Of a stretch of DNA of 64,000 nucleotides, positions 22,013 through 30,579 are shown piece after piece; the stretch's first letter is position 1; each line of letters begins with the position of its first letter. The position numbers and the translations under genes are program-made. Location of the stretch: assembly GCA_016191165.1 (NCBI GenBank), contig JACPPF010000046.1, forward strand, positions 19,912-83,911, read 5' to 3'. The notes under the pieces are model-generated. The model was not told where the DNA came from. It did no database searches and was given only the letters and a program-made list of their open reading frames with translations. Source of the stretch: Planctomycetota bacterium (GTDB taxonomy: Bacteria; Planctomycetota; Planctomycetia; Gemmatales; Gemmataceae).

Positions 22013-24223
22013 TCAATCGACGTAGGGGTCGGCGCCGAGGTCCTTCATGATCTCTTGCCGTTGGCGTTCGTAGTGCATGAGATCGAGGCGCTGGCGGTAG
22101 TGGCGTTTTTCGATGTAGTGTTGAGCGTTCATGAATTCGGGCGCGTATCCATCCCAGTTGCGGTCGCCGCCGGCCTGGCCGAGGAGCCTGAGCTTGTCCT
22201 GGCGGCCCTGGCCGAGCCCTTCGAGGATTTCATCCTCCAGGGAAAGGAAAAACTGGCAGCTCCCGGGATCGCCTTGGCGGGCGGCGCGGCCCATGAGCTG
22301 GCGGTCAATGCGGGCAGCCTCGTGGCGTTCGGTGCCGATCACGTGCAGTCCGCCGGCTTCCACCACGGCCCCGTGGTTCGATCGGGTGTTTTCGTCGGCC
22401 TCGATCTGGTCGATCCTCTGCTTGAGCAATTCCGGCGGCACCTCGTGGCGGAACTTGTATTGCGTCTTGAGCTGAGCCCAGGCGATCGCCTCGGCATTAC
22501 CGCCCAGAAGGATGTCGGTGCCCCGGCCCGCCATGTTGGTGGCGATGGTGACGGCGCCGGCGCGGCCCGCTTGCGCCACGATCTCGGCCTCACGCTCCGC
22601 ATTGCCCGGCTTCGCGTTGAGTACGTAATGAACGATCCCCAGCTCGATCAGCTTTCGGCTCAGCTTCTCCGATTTGTCCACCGAGCGCGTGCCAATCAGC
22701 ACGGGTCGGCCCCGGGCCTTCAGCCGCCGCACTTCCTCGACGATGGCGTCGAATTTCTGATCCTCGGTCGGGAAGATGCGATCCGGCAACACCTCGCGGA
22801 TGCACGGCTTGTTCGTGGGAACCTGCACGACCCACAGGCCATAGACGCGGCGCATTTCCCAGTAGTTCTGGATGGCCGTGCCGGTCATGCCGGATAACTT
22901 CGTATAGAGCTTGAAATACGACTGGTAGGTGATTTGGGCCGCGTGGTCGGTCTTGTAGGTGATGGTCGCGCCTTCCTTGGCCTCGACGGCCTGGTGCAAG
23001 CCCTCATTCCACTGCCGGTCGGGCATGGGCCGGCCGGTGCTTTCGTCGATGATGACGACTTTGTCGTCCTGGATCATGTAGTGTTGATCGAGCCGGAAGC
23101 GATGGTTGGCGTGGATGGCGCGTTCCACGTGTTCATGCAGCTTGTCCATCGCGTGAGAGTGCTCGCCGGCGGGCGGGTTGGAGTAGCGGATGAGGTGGCG
23201 GCCCTCGTCCGACAACTCGACCTTCTGCTTCTTTTCATCGAGATAGAAATGGACGTCGCGCTGCATCTCCTTCGCCAGCTTGTCGGACCATTTGTAGACG
23301 AGCGATTCCTGCTCGGTTGCCGGTCGGCTGCCCGTGCTGATGACCAGCGGGGTGCGGGCGTCGTCGATGAAGATGTTGTCGGCCTCATCGACGAGGACGT
23401 ACGCGTGGCCGCGCTGGACCTTGGGATCGAGGGGTTGAAAGGCTTGATTGGTGCTGATCCAGGCGGACCAGAACGGCAGGTTTTGGTTTCCGCCGCTTTT
23501 GGTCTTGAGTCGATCGCGGAGGAAGTCGAACCCGAACTCGCTGGAGGTGCCATAGGTGATGTCGCAGCGATAGGCGGTCTTGCGATCGTCGTCGCTCATG
23601 CGTTGTTGCAGGCAACCAACGGTCAAGCCGAGTGCGGTATAGATGCGGGAGGTCCAGTCGGCGTCGCGCTGAGCCAGGTAATCGTTGACGGTCGTGACGT
23701 GGACACCCTTGCCGGGCAAGGCATTGAGAACCACCGGTAGCGTGGCCACCAGGGTTTTGCCTTCGCCTGTGGAGACCTCCGCCAGGGCGGCATTGTGCAC
23801 GACGATGCCGGCGGCCAGTTGCACGTCGAAGGGACGTAGACCAAGCGTGCGTTTGGATGCGACGCAGACCAGGCCGAAGGTTTCCGCAAGCAAGTGGTCC
23901 AGCGATTCGCCGCCGCGCGCGCGGCCGCGCAATTGCAGGCCCTTTTGCTTTACCTCGGCATCGGATAGACGGTCGAACTCGACTTCCCAGTGGCGAATGT
24001 GCGCGATCTGCAAGGCAGCGTAGGCGAGCCGGCGTTTAGACGGGGTGCCAAACAACGCTTTGACGTGGTTCCACCAGCGTGGGCCGAAGCGCGCAAAGTT
24101 CCGCGCCGCCCCTGGCGGTGCCGCGGTTTCCGGAGTGCTGGGAGCGGAATTCGACGTCAACATGGGATCATCCACATTCGCGCGTGAGCAAAACCCAAGG
24201 CCAGTGCGCCCGGGTTTTCCCAC
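22013..24223 (-). CDS. SecA-like translocase ATPase lacking the C-terminal scaffold and wing domains
   Basis: A 736-residue protein. A GTG at 24223 has GAAAGG upstream; an ATG at 24163 is an alternative. SecA motor motifs are present: Walker A STGEGKTLVATLP, VTTVNDYLAQRDADW, YGTSSEFGFDFLRD, the DEAD box in VLVDEADNIFIDDARTPLVIS, a preprotein-cross-linking region, GTAIQNYWEMRRVYG, GRPVLIGTRSVDKSE, TNMAGRGTDI and GRAARQGDPGS. After SLEDEILE only about 68 residues remain, ending near the helix that in E. coli SecA reads EYDDV. The helical wing, most of the scaffold with the two-helix finger, and the zinc-binding tail are therefore missing. It is probably a SecA paralogue; the housekeeping SecA should be elsewhere. 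Function unproven. Confidence 0.85.
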   Translation of the reverse strand: MGKPGRTGLGFCSRANVDDPMLTSNSAPSTPETAAPPGAARNFARFGPRWWNHVKALFGTPSKRRLAYAALQIAHIRHWEVEFDRLSDAEVKQKGLQLRGRARGGESLDHLLAETFGLVCVASKRTLGLRPFDVQLAAGIVVHNAALAEVSTGEGKTLVATLPVVLNALPGKGVHVTTVNDYLAQRDADWTSRIYTALGLTVGCLQQRMSDDDRKTAYRCDITYGTSSEFGFDFLRDRLKTKSGGNQNLPFWSAWISTNQAFQPLDPKVQRGHAYVLVDEADNIFIDDARTPLVISTGSRPATEQESLVYKWSDKLAKEMQRDVHFYLDEKKQKVELSDEGRHLIRYSNPPAGEHSHAMDKLHEHVERAIHANHRFRLDQHYMIQDDKVVIIDESTGRPMPDRQWNEGLHQAVEAKEGATITYKTDHAAQITYQSYFKLYTKLSGMTGTAIQNYWEMRRVYGLWVVQVPTNKPCIREVLPDRIFPTEDQKFDAIVEEVRRLKARGRPVLIGTRSVDKSEKLSRKLIELGIVHYVLNAKPGNAEREAEIVAQAGRAGAVTIATNMAGRGTDILLGGNAEAIAWAQLKTQYKFRHEVPPELLKQRIDQIEADENTRSNHGAVVEAGGLHVIGTERHEAARIDRQLMGRAARQGDPGSCQFFLSLEDEILEGLGQGRQDKLRLLGQAGGDRNWDGYAPEFMNAQHYIEKRHYRQRLDLMHYERQRQEIMKDLGADPYVD

Positions 24224-24678
24224 ATTACGCCTTTCAAAGTATCATATCCAACGGGAAATGCGAAGCGGCGTTTATGAAATGAGCGGAAAAAAGAAAAAAG
24301 CCGTCTCGACCCAGCAGCCACCTCTCCCATGACTACCAAGCCGGACGGCCGATTGATTGGGAGAGAGCAAAAGCCGGGCCAAAACCGCAAATGACGGGGC
24401 ATGACCGAATCGGTTTCCTCCCATGTCTTTTCGTGACAATGACTTCAGAACGATCGGCTTAGGGAACGCCATAAGCCGCGTAGTTTGCGACATTACATTT
24501 TGCCTGCTAACCCGGCACGTGCTGCCCATGCCTTTGGCACGCAGAAAACATCCGCGGCGTATCAGGCTGATGCCCGTTGGCGACGCCGTGCATAAGGGTC
24601 CGTCACTGATTCTTGAATTGAACCCCCGCGTTCATAGCCTATCTCTCTTGCGAGTCTTCCAGCCCCACCGGTGAAAAC
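24224..24678. other. Intergenic region, no convincing gene
   Basis: About 455 bases between divergent genes. A short plus-strand frame near 24280 reads MSGKKKKAVSTQQPPLP and then stops; it could be a remnant of a gene start. No strong hairpin, RNA gene or long palindrome was recognised. The region should contain the promoters of both flanking genes. Confidence 0.4.
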
Positions 24679-25542
24679 ATGCGACGTGTTCTGGCGTTGG
24701 CCTTCCTGCTGCCGTTTTCAATTCTGGTCGCACCGGTCGGTTGCAAGAAGGATCCACCCAAGGATCCCACGACTGGCAACCTCGTCCTGCTGTTGCCCGA
24801 AAGCAAGCACGATCCGGAATATTCCAAGGATTGCGTTTCCAAGCTCACCGTCGATGGCAAAGACTACTCCGAACCGCGCGGTACGAAACGCACGTTGCAA
24901 ATCACAACCACCGCCGGCAACGACGAGGTCAAGATCGAGTTCAGTTTTTGGCCACAGGTCTACACCAACATCATTCGGACCAAACAGATAAAGATTGTCG
25001 GGGACAAGCCGATTGAAGTGGACCTGCGGAAAGAGGATCCTGCCAATCCCGATTTGATCAAGCCGATCTACGTTCCAACTCCGGCGGCGGTGGTGGCCGA
25101 GATGTGCAAACTGGCGAGGATCGGCAAGGACGATGTTGTCTTCGATATCGGCTGCGGCGATGGCCGACTGGTAATTCAGGCGGTCAAGGACTTCGGCGCG
25201 AAGAAAGGCGTCGGCATCGACATTCGCGAGGACCTGATCAAACTGTGCCAGGAGAATGCGAAGAAAGACAAGGTGCAGGACCGAGCCGAGTTTCGCGCCG
25301 CCAACGCGCTGGAGATCAAGGATTTCTCGGAAGCATCCGTCGTGTTACTGTATGTTGGCGATGACCTGAACCTCAAACTCAAGCCCGTTCTTCAAAAAAC
25401 GCTCAAAAAAGGTTCGCGCGTCGTATCCCACCGATTCTTGATGGGCGACGATTGGCCGCCGGAAAAATCGACGACGATCATGGCCAAAAACAACTCCGGA
25501 ACCGAAACGGAATATAACCTGCACATCTGGACCATCAAATAG
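24679..25542 (+). CDS. Exported class I SAM-dependent methyltransferase with TIGR03000-like N-terminal domain
   Basis: A 287-residue protein. Residues 1-22 (MRRVLALAFLLPFSILVAPVGC) look like a signal peptide ending in a weak lipobox. About 30-110 form a beta-rich domain (NLVLLLPESKHDP ... SKLTVDGKDY ... RTLQITTTAGND) resembling the planctomycete TIGR03000 domain. From about 130 there is a standard methyltransferase fold: motif I VVFDIGCGDGRLVIQA, the acidic residue in GVGIDIREDLI, and motif post-I RAEFRAANALEIKDF. A methyltransferase behind an export signal is unusual because SAM is cytoplasmic. It may instead bind another ligand, or the signal may be a membrane anchor with the domain inside. 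Substrate unknown. Confidence 0.8.
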   Translation: MRRVLALAFLLPFSILVAPVGCKKDPPKDPTTGNLVLLLPESKHDPEYSKDCVSKLTVDGKDYSEPRGTKRTLQITTTAGNDEVKIEFSFWPQVYTNIIRTKQIKIVGDKPIEVDLRKEDPANPDLIKPIYVPTPAAVVAEMCKLARIGKDDVVFDIGCGDGRLVIQAVKDFGAKKGVGIDIREDLIKLCQENAKKDKVQDRAEFRAANALEIKDFSEASVVLLYVGDDLNLKLKPVLQKTLKKGSRVVSHRFLMGDDWPPEKSTTIMAKNNSGTETEYNLHIWTIK

Positions 25543-25768
25543 TGGGCGGATTAATGAATCCTGCTGACTGTACATATTTCCAAAATATTTTCAAAATTCT
25601 TGCACTTTCTGAAAACGATAATTGACACGAACCAGAGAATCGCTTACGCTCTCATCTAGTGCCCACGGGAAAGCTTCGCTGCCGAGGAGTTGCGCTGGTC
25701 GCAAACCTACCTCTTTCGCGTCAACTCGCGGCGGCTCCATCCTACCTTTTTTGTTTGGGGGGTTTCAC

Positions 25769-27079
25769 ATGTTGAATCTCTGGTCCAATCGCAAAGCAGT
25801 CGATTGCGACGGCAGCACGCGCCGCGACTTTCTGAAAGCCGGCGTTCTCGGCGCCAGCGGGTTGGCTCTTGCCGATCTGCTTCGTGCCCGCGCCCAGGCG
25901 ACCGCCAACGGTCAGCCGACGCGCAACACCTCGGTCGTGTGGCTCTGGCTCGGCGGCGGCCCGACCCACGTTGAAACATTCGATCCCAAGATGACCGCGC
26001 CCATGGAATTCCGTTCCACCGTCGGCGCCATTCAGACCAACGTCACCGGCCTGGAAATCGGCGGCGTCTTCCCGAAGATGGCCCGCGTGGCCGACAAGAT
26101 GGCCTTCGTCCGCTCCTTCGCCCACACCAACTCCGGACACGGCGGCGGTACGCACTGGGTCATGACCGGCTACAACTACCCGCCAGCCGATAACGGTCAA
26201 GGTCAGGTCAAGCCCGGCTTCGGCTCCATCCTGGCTCGTCATCGCGGCGCCAACAACCCGCACTCCGGCTTGCCGACCTACGTTCGCATGAACGGGATCC
26301 TCGGCGACGGCCCCAGCTGGCTCGGCTCGGCTTACGCTCCGTTCGACACCGCTGGCAACGCGCGCAACAACATGAATCTCCAGGTTCCGCTCGAACGCCT
26401 TGGGGATCGCCGCACGCTGCTCCGCAGCTTCGACTCGCTCAGCCGCGAAGTCGATCGCTCCGGCCTGATGCAGGGACTCGACGCCTTCGAAACCCAGGCG
26501 TTTGAACTCCTGCAAAGCCGGGCCCGTGAGACGTTCGACGTGACGCGCGAAGATCCGCGCACGCTCGACATGTACGGCCGGGGCAACCTCGCTCGCCAGC
26601 TATTGATGGCACGCCGATTGTGCGAATCGGGCGTCGGCTTCGTCACGCTCAACTACGGCGGCTGGGACATGCACGGCCAGATCGCCAACTCGATGCGCAG
26701 CCGGGCGCCGGAACTCGACCGGGCCGTCAGCGCCTTCGTGCAGGACATCAACCAGCGCGGTCTCGACGACGACATTCTGCTCGTCATCACGGGCGAGTTC
26801 GGCCGCACACCGCGCGTCAACGGCAGCGCTGGTCGCGATCACTGGGCGCCGCTCTCGACGCTGGCTCTTGCCGGCGGCGGCCTGCGCATGGGCCAGGCAG
26901 TCGGCGAATCCAACGCCCGCGCTGAGGTGCCACGTACCACGCCGATCCGGCCGCTCGACCTCATGGCGACCGTGTTCCACGTCCTTGGCATCCCGCAGGG
27001 CCTGCACTACAACGACCCGTCGGGACGCCCGATCCCGATGAACGATGGCGGCCGGCCGATCCGCGAACTGGTGGGCTAA
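25769..27079 (+). CDS. DUF1501 family protein with twin-arginine-like leader
   Basis: A 436-residue protein. The ATG at 25769 (MLNLWSNRKAVDCDGSTRRD) follows GGGGGG, whereas the track start at 25622 is in upstream AT-rich DNA. The leader STRRDFLKAGVLGASGLALADLL is twin-arginine-like. DUF1501 landmarks are VVWLWLGGGPTHVETFDPK, KMAFVRSFAHTNSGHGGGTHW, GFVTLNYGGWDMHGQI, VITGEFGRTPRVN and GRDHWAP. It is the second DUF1501 protein of the window but is not a close duplicate of the one at 20.3 kb. The preceding 70 bases (about 25555-25625) are AT-rich and may hold its promoter. Biochemical role not established. Confidence 0.9.
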   Translation: MLNLWSNRKAVDCDGSTRRDFLKAGVLGASGLALADLLRARAQATANGQPTRNTSVVWLWLGGGPTHVETFDPKMTAPMEFRSTVGAIQTNVTGLEIGGVFPKMARVADKMAFVRSFAHTNSGHGGGTHWVMTGYNYPPADNGQGQVKPGFGSILARHRGANNPHSGLPTYVRMNGILGDGPSWLGSAYAPFDTAGNARNNMNLQVPLERLGDRRTLLRSFDSLSREVDRSGLMQGLDAFETQAFELLQSRARETFDVTREDPRTLDMYGRGNLARQLLMARRLCESGVGFVTLNYGGWDMHGQIANSMRSRAPELDRAVSAFVQDINQRGLDDDILLVITGEFGRTPRVNGSAGRDHWAPLSTLALAGGGLRMGQAVGESNARAEVPRTTPIRPLDLMATVFHVLGIPQGLHYNDPSGRPIPMNDGGRPIRELVG

Positions 27080-27193
27080 CGATTCGTTCCGAATAGACCC
27101 GGGGACGGCCGTCCCTGGGTTTTTATACAATGTCAACAAAAATGGGGCATTCGCCGGCAACGGTGGAGTGCCCTTTGCGTTTACCGAGTACTA

Positions 27194-27251
27194 TCCGAGC
27201 CTGAGGCGTTAGCGAAGGAAATCACGCCTTCGCTATCGCTTCAGGCTCGGA
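27194..27251. repeat. Family A palindrome, copy 3 (TCCGAGCCTGAGGCG variant)
   Basis: TCCGAGCCTGAGGCGTTAGCG and a near-complementary arm ending GCTTCAGGCTCGGA form a stem of about 25 bases with two mismatches, 20 bases before the start of the beta-solenoid gene. It may influence that gene's leader transcript. Confidence 0.9.
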
Positions 27252-27271
27252 CAAGGCCGCGTGACCCCGCC

Positions 27272-28309
27272 ATGAAAACAAATCTCCTGATCGCCAGCGT
27301 TCTCGTGGTGCTGGCTGTCGCCACCATCGGCGTCATCCTGGCGCTGCCTTTCATTAACCGCGAGGAAGATCCGTCCAAGACCGTCAAGCCGCGGCCTGAA
27401 CCGATCGTGGCGTTGAAAAAGGAGAAGTCGAAGCGTCCCGTCAAAAAGGAACCGGTTCAAGTTGCAGTGCTCAAAAAAAAACCGGACGGAATCACGCCGC
27501 CGCCCAAGAAAACAGTCGAGCCGGAACCGAAGAAACAGATCGAAACCAAAGTGCCCGAAAAGAAGCCGGACGAAAAGAAAACCGGGCCAAAGAAAGACGA
27601 CAAACAACCGGCCCTGACCAAGGTGCTGATCCTCGGTGAGAACATCCGCCTGCGCGATCCCGATGGCGATTTCACGCTCAAACCACTCAACAAGGGCAAG
27701 GCGATCCTCCTGGGCAAAGTCAAACGGCTCACAATCGAAGGAATCAACAACCAGGCGCACGTCGACACCACCGAGCTCGAGGTCGAGGAGATCGTTTTCA
27801 CCGGCGCCGTCAACGGCGGATCAGTGAAGTTGGGTTCAGTCAAGACGCTGCACGTCGCCGCGGTGAATGCGAAAGCCGTGCTCGACGCCTCGGCAAGCGC
27901 GGCGTCCGAGGTGGTGATCTCGGGCAATGTCAATTCCGCATCGCGGGTCATGCTGTCGGCGCCCGCGGGCAAGGTCCTCCTCCACGGCGAGATCAACGGC
28001 GGTGCGCAAGTCGAAATCAATGCTCCGGGCGGCAAGGTCCGTGTGCGCAGCGACCACGCCACCATCGTCAATGGCGATTCCAAACTCACGATTCATGCCA
28101 AGGACGTTGAACTTTTGGGAGCGATCAACGGCACCCGCACCGAAGTCATTGTCACGATTTCGAGCGGCGGTTCGCTCAAGTTCCTCGCGGTCAACGGCGG
28201 TTCGCGCCTGCATTATCGCAAGGCTCTCAGGTCCGACCCCTCGTTACGCATTGACGCGGGCACGGTAGCGCCGACGGCACAGGCCAAGGAAATGCCGGCA
28301 ACGAAGTGA
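27272..28309 (+). CDS. Membrane-anchored protein with Lys/Pro-rich linker and beta-solenoid-like domain
   Basis: A 345-residue protein that I do not recognise. Residues 5-28 (LLIASVLVVLAVATIGVILALPF) form one membrane segment. Residues of about 35-115 are an extremely lysine- and proline-rich linker (KKPDGITPPPKKTVEPEPKK) that could span a cell-wall or periplasmic space. The C-terminal 220 residues repeat a strand-turn pattern with recurring AVNGGS, GNVNSAS, INGGAQVEINA and INGTRTEV, which suggests a right-handed beta-solenoid as in bactofilin-like or DUF4097-type domains. No enzymatic motif. By the positive-inside rule the repeat domain faces outward. A structural or binding role at the envelope is inferred. 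Confidence 0.65.
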   Translation: MKTNLLIASVLVVLAVATIGVILALPFINREEDPSKTVKPRPEPIVALKKEKSKRPVKKEPVQVAVLKKKPDGITPPPKKTVEPEPKKQIETKVPEKKPDEKKTGPKKDDKQPALTKVLILGENIRLRDPDGDFTLKPLNKGKAILLGKVKRLTIEGINNQAHVDTTELEVEEIVFTGAVNGGSVKLGSVKTLHVAAVNAKAVLDASASAASEVVISGNVNSASRVMLSAPAGKVLLHGEINGGAQVEINAPGGKVRVRSDHATIVNGDSKLTIHAKDVELLGAINGTRTEVIVTISSGGSLKFLAVNGGSRLHYRKALRSDPSLRIDAGTVAPTAQAKEMPATK

Positions 28310-28399
28310 GTTTAGCCGCGACGCGCAGCGGAGCGCGAGCCTTTCACCGCGCGTTCGTACGACGTCCGGTCCGCGCTCCCCTGCGGGTTGCGGCTAAAC
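28310..28399. terminator. Long palindrome downstream of the beta-solenoid gene (TTTAGC family)
   Basis: GTTTAGCCGCGACGCGCAGC and an imperfect complement ending TTGCGGCTAAAC bracket about 90 bases immediately after the TGA of the preceding gene. It could form an extended stem and act as a terminator before xylA. Confidence 0.5.
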
Positions 28400-28479
28400 A
28401 GACACTTTGCGACCGTTGGCGCGCTTGCTAATCTAACCCAGGCCCGAATCCCACCGCATCTATATCAAAGGTGACCCGC

Positions 28480-29793
28480 ATGGCGTTCTTCCCCGACGTC
28501 CCCAAGATCAAGTTCGAAGGCCCCGACTCCAGGAACCCGCTGGCCTTTCGCCATTACAACGAGAGCGAACTTGTCGATGGCAAGTCGATGAAGGATCATC
28601 TGCGCTTCGCCGTCTGCTACTGGCATACCTTCCGCGGCATGGGGGGCGATCCCTTCGGGCCGGGCTGTGCGAAACGTCCGTGGGAGGACGGCACCGATTC
28701 GGTCGAGATGGCCGTGAAGCGGGTCGGCGTCGCCTTCGAGTTTTTCGAGAAGCTCGGCGTGCCCTACTACTGCTTCCATGACCGCGACGTCGCGCCGGAA
28801 GGCAAGAACCTGAGTGAAACCAATGCGAACTTTGACAAGGTTGTCAGGGCACTGAAGGAACAACAACAACGCACCGGCATCAAGCTGCTCTGGGGCACCG
28901 CGAACCTTTTCTCCAACCCGCGTTTCGTCCATGGCGCGTCCACCAGTTGCAACGCTGACGTGTTCGCCTATGCCGCCGCGCAGGTGAAAAAGTGCCTCGA
29001 AGTGACCAAGGACCTCGGCGGCGAGAATTACGTTTTCTGGGGCGGTCGCGAGGGATATTCCAATCTCTACAACACCGACCTGAAACGCGAACTCGATCAC
29101 CTCGCCAAATTCCTCCACCTTGCGGTCGAGTACAAGAAGAAGATCGGCTTCGGCGGGCAGTTCCTGATTGAACCGAAGCCGAAGGAACCGACGGTTCATC
29201 AGTATGATTTCGATGCCGCCAACTGTGTCGCCTTCTTGCGCGGCTACGGTCTGGACAAGGATTTCAAGCTGAACATCGAGACGAACCACGCGACGCTGGC
29301 CGGGCATACCATGATGCACGAATTGGCGTATGCGTCCAGCTTTGGGATGCTCGGTTCGATCGACGCCAACCGCGGCGACCTCTTGCTGGGCTGGGACACC
29401 GATCAATTCCCGACCGATTATTACCTGACGACCCAGTGTATGCTGGTCATCCTCGCCCAGGGCGGCCTGACACCAGGCGGCGTCAACTTTGATGCCAAGG
29501 TTCGGCGTGAGAGCTTCGAGCCGGTCGATCTATTTCATGCCCACATCGGCGGCATGGACGCATTCGCGGTGGGCTTGAAGTTGGCGGCCCAGATTCGCAA
29601 GGAGGGCGTGCTCCAGGATTTCGTCAAGCAGCGCTACGCCAGCTGGGATTTGGGCATCGGCGCAAAAATCGAAGCTGGGCAGGCGAAGTTCGAGGAACTG
29701 GAAAAGTACATGCTGGAAAAAGGCGACGTGGCGCCGAACGTGTCCGGCCGGCAGGAGATGTTGGAGAATATCTTCAATCGGTACGTGCGCTGA
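28480..29793 (+). CDS. xylA: Xylose isomerase
   Basis: A 437-residue enzyme, the size of class II xylose isomerases. The ATG at 28480 with AAAGGTG upstream is preferred over the GTG at 28471. It interconverts D-xylose and D-xylulose using two divalent metals. Family landmarks are [31 protein letters not shown] with the catalytic His-Asp, [74 protein letters not shown] and [14 protein letters not shown]. No xylulokinase or transporter is adjacent, so it appears to be a stand-alone gene. Convergent with the SUFU-like gene across a palindrome. Confidence 0.97.
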   Translation: MAFFPDVPKIKFEGPDSRNPLAFRHYNESELVDGKSMKDHLRFAVCYWHTFRGMGGDPFGPGCAKRPWEDGTDSVEMAVKRVGVAFEFFEKLGVPYYCFHDRDVAPEGKNLSETNANFDKVVRALKEQQQRTGIKLLWGTANLFSNPRFVHGASTSCNADVFAYAAAQVKKCLEVTKDLGGENYVFWGGREGYSNLYNTDLKRELDHLAKFLHLAVEYKKKIGFGGQFLIEPKPKEPTVHQYDFDAANCVAFLRGYGLDKDFKLNIETNHATLAGHTMMHELAYASSFGMLGSIDANRGDLLLGWDTDQFPTDYYLTTQCMLVILAQGGLTPGGVNFDAKVRRESFEPVDLFHAHIGGMDAFAVGLKLAAQIRKEGVLQDFVKQRYASWDLGIGAKIEAGQAKFEELEKYMLEKGDVAPNVSGRQEMLENIFNRYVR

Positions 29794-29802
29794 GTTAGCG
29801 TC

Positions 29803-29844
29803 TTCGTTTAGCGCCCGCTTGGCGCCGCGCGGGCGCTAAACGAA
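29803..29844. terminator. Palindrome between convergent genes (TTTAGCGC family)
   Basis: TTCGTTTAGCGCCCGC and GCGGGCGCTAAACGAA form a perfect 16-base stem with a 10-base loop between the ends of xylA and the SUFU-like gene. Its location fits a bidirectional terminator, although T-runs are absent. Confidence 0.55.
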
Positions 29845-29849
29845 TTCAC

Positions 29850-30515
29850 CTATACGCAGGAACGCCGGCGTACGCTCAGGGCGTCGCTCGAGCGTTGCCC
29901 CAGATCGGCCAGGCGCGCCTGCAGTTCCTGCGCCTTCGTCTTGTCCACCGCCAACTCGACTCGTTCTTCATCCGTCAATTCGACGCCGAATTGTTTCCAG
30001 AAACGCTCGTCGAATGCGTCTGGCCCTTCTTTTTCCAGGAATTCGTCTTCTTTCGCAGTGATGAAGTAGGCTTGAAAAACGCGGCCAATCGCGTCGCCCT
30101 TCTCGACCTCGGCAAAGTCCGCGCTCCCCTCGGCGGGCCGGGTGAAGTAGAGAGCGGTCTTGCCGTGGCGTCTGGCGATGCCCTCGCCCATGGCGCCGAA
30201 GCCGATGGCGAACCGCGTGCCGAGCGGGATTTTGTTTTGCAAGATGAAGAATAGGGCGTTCACGAAGAGTAGCGGAATCTCGCGGTCGGCGACATCCGAA
30301 AAGAGGATGACCTCACCGAACTCGTCCTGTTCGTCGAGTACAAGCCGGTCGGCCAGCCCCATCGAGGCATAGATGCGAAAACCGGCGCGGGCCCAGTCGT
30401 GGGTTGCAAGTTTCAAGGATGCGCCGCTCGGATCGTGATAAACCTGAATATCAAACGGTTTTTCCAGGTAGTGCTGGAAATGCTGTCGATAGGCGTCAAC
30501 CCAGAATGCGGACAT
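29850..30515 (-). CDS. Suppressor-of-fused (SUFU)-like domain protein
   Basis: A 221-residue cytoplasmic protein with GGGAGAG before the ATG. The pattern of a small alpha/beta domain with FRIYASMGLADRLVLDEQDEFGEVILFSD, followed by ALFFILQNKIPLGTRFAIGFG and ALYFTRPAEG, resembles bacterial suppressor-of-fused (SUFU) domain proteins. These often serve as immunity proteins of toxin systems or stand alone. The C-terminal 60 residues are charged and helical. No toxin gene is adjacent. The family assignment is tentative because it rests on overall pattern, not on an invariant motif. Confidence 0.5.
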   Translation of the reverse strand: MSAFWVDAYRQHFQHYLEKPFDIQVYHDPSGASLKLATHDWARAGFRIYASMGLADRLVLDEQDEFGEVILFSDVADREIPLLFVNALFFILQNKIPLGTRFAIGFGAMGEGIARRHGKTALYFTRPAEGSADFAEVEKGDAIGRVFQAYFITAKEDEFLEKEGPDAFDERFWKQFGVELTDEERVELAVDKTKAQELQARLADLGQRSSDALSVRRRSCV

Positions 30516-30530
30516 GACACGTCTCTCCCG

Positions 30531-30579
30531 GCTTGCGCTTAGCGCCCGCGCGGCGCCGCGCGAACGCTACACCGCAAGC
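30531..30579. repeat. Palindrome between the NagA stop and the SUFU-like gene
   Basis: GCTTGCGCTTAGCGCCCGCG and a partly complementary arm ending GAACGCTACACCGCAAGC form a long imperfect stem. It overlaps the last codons and the stop of the NagA gene and belongs to the TTAGCGCCCGC group. Confidence 0.6.
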
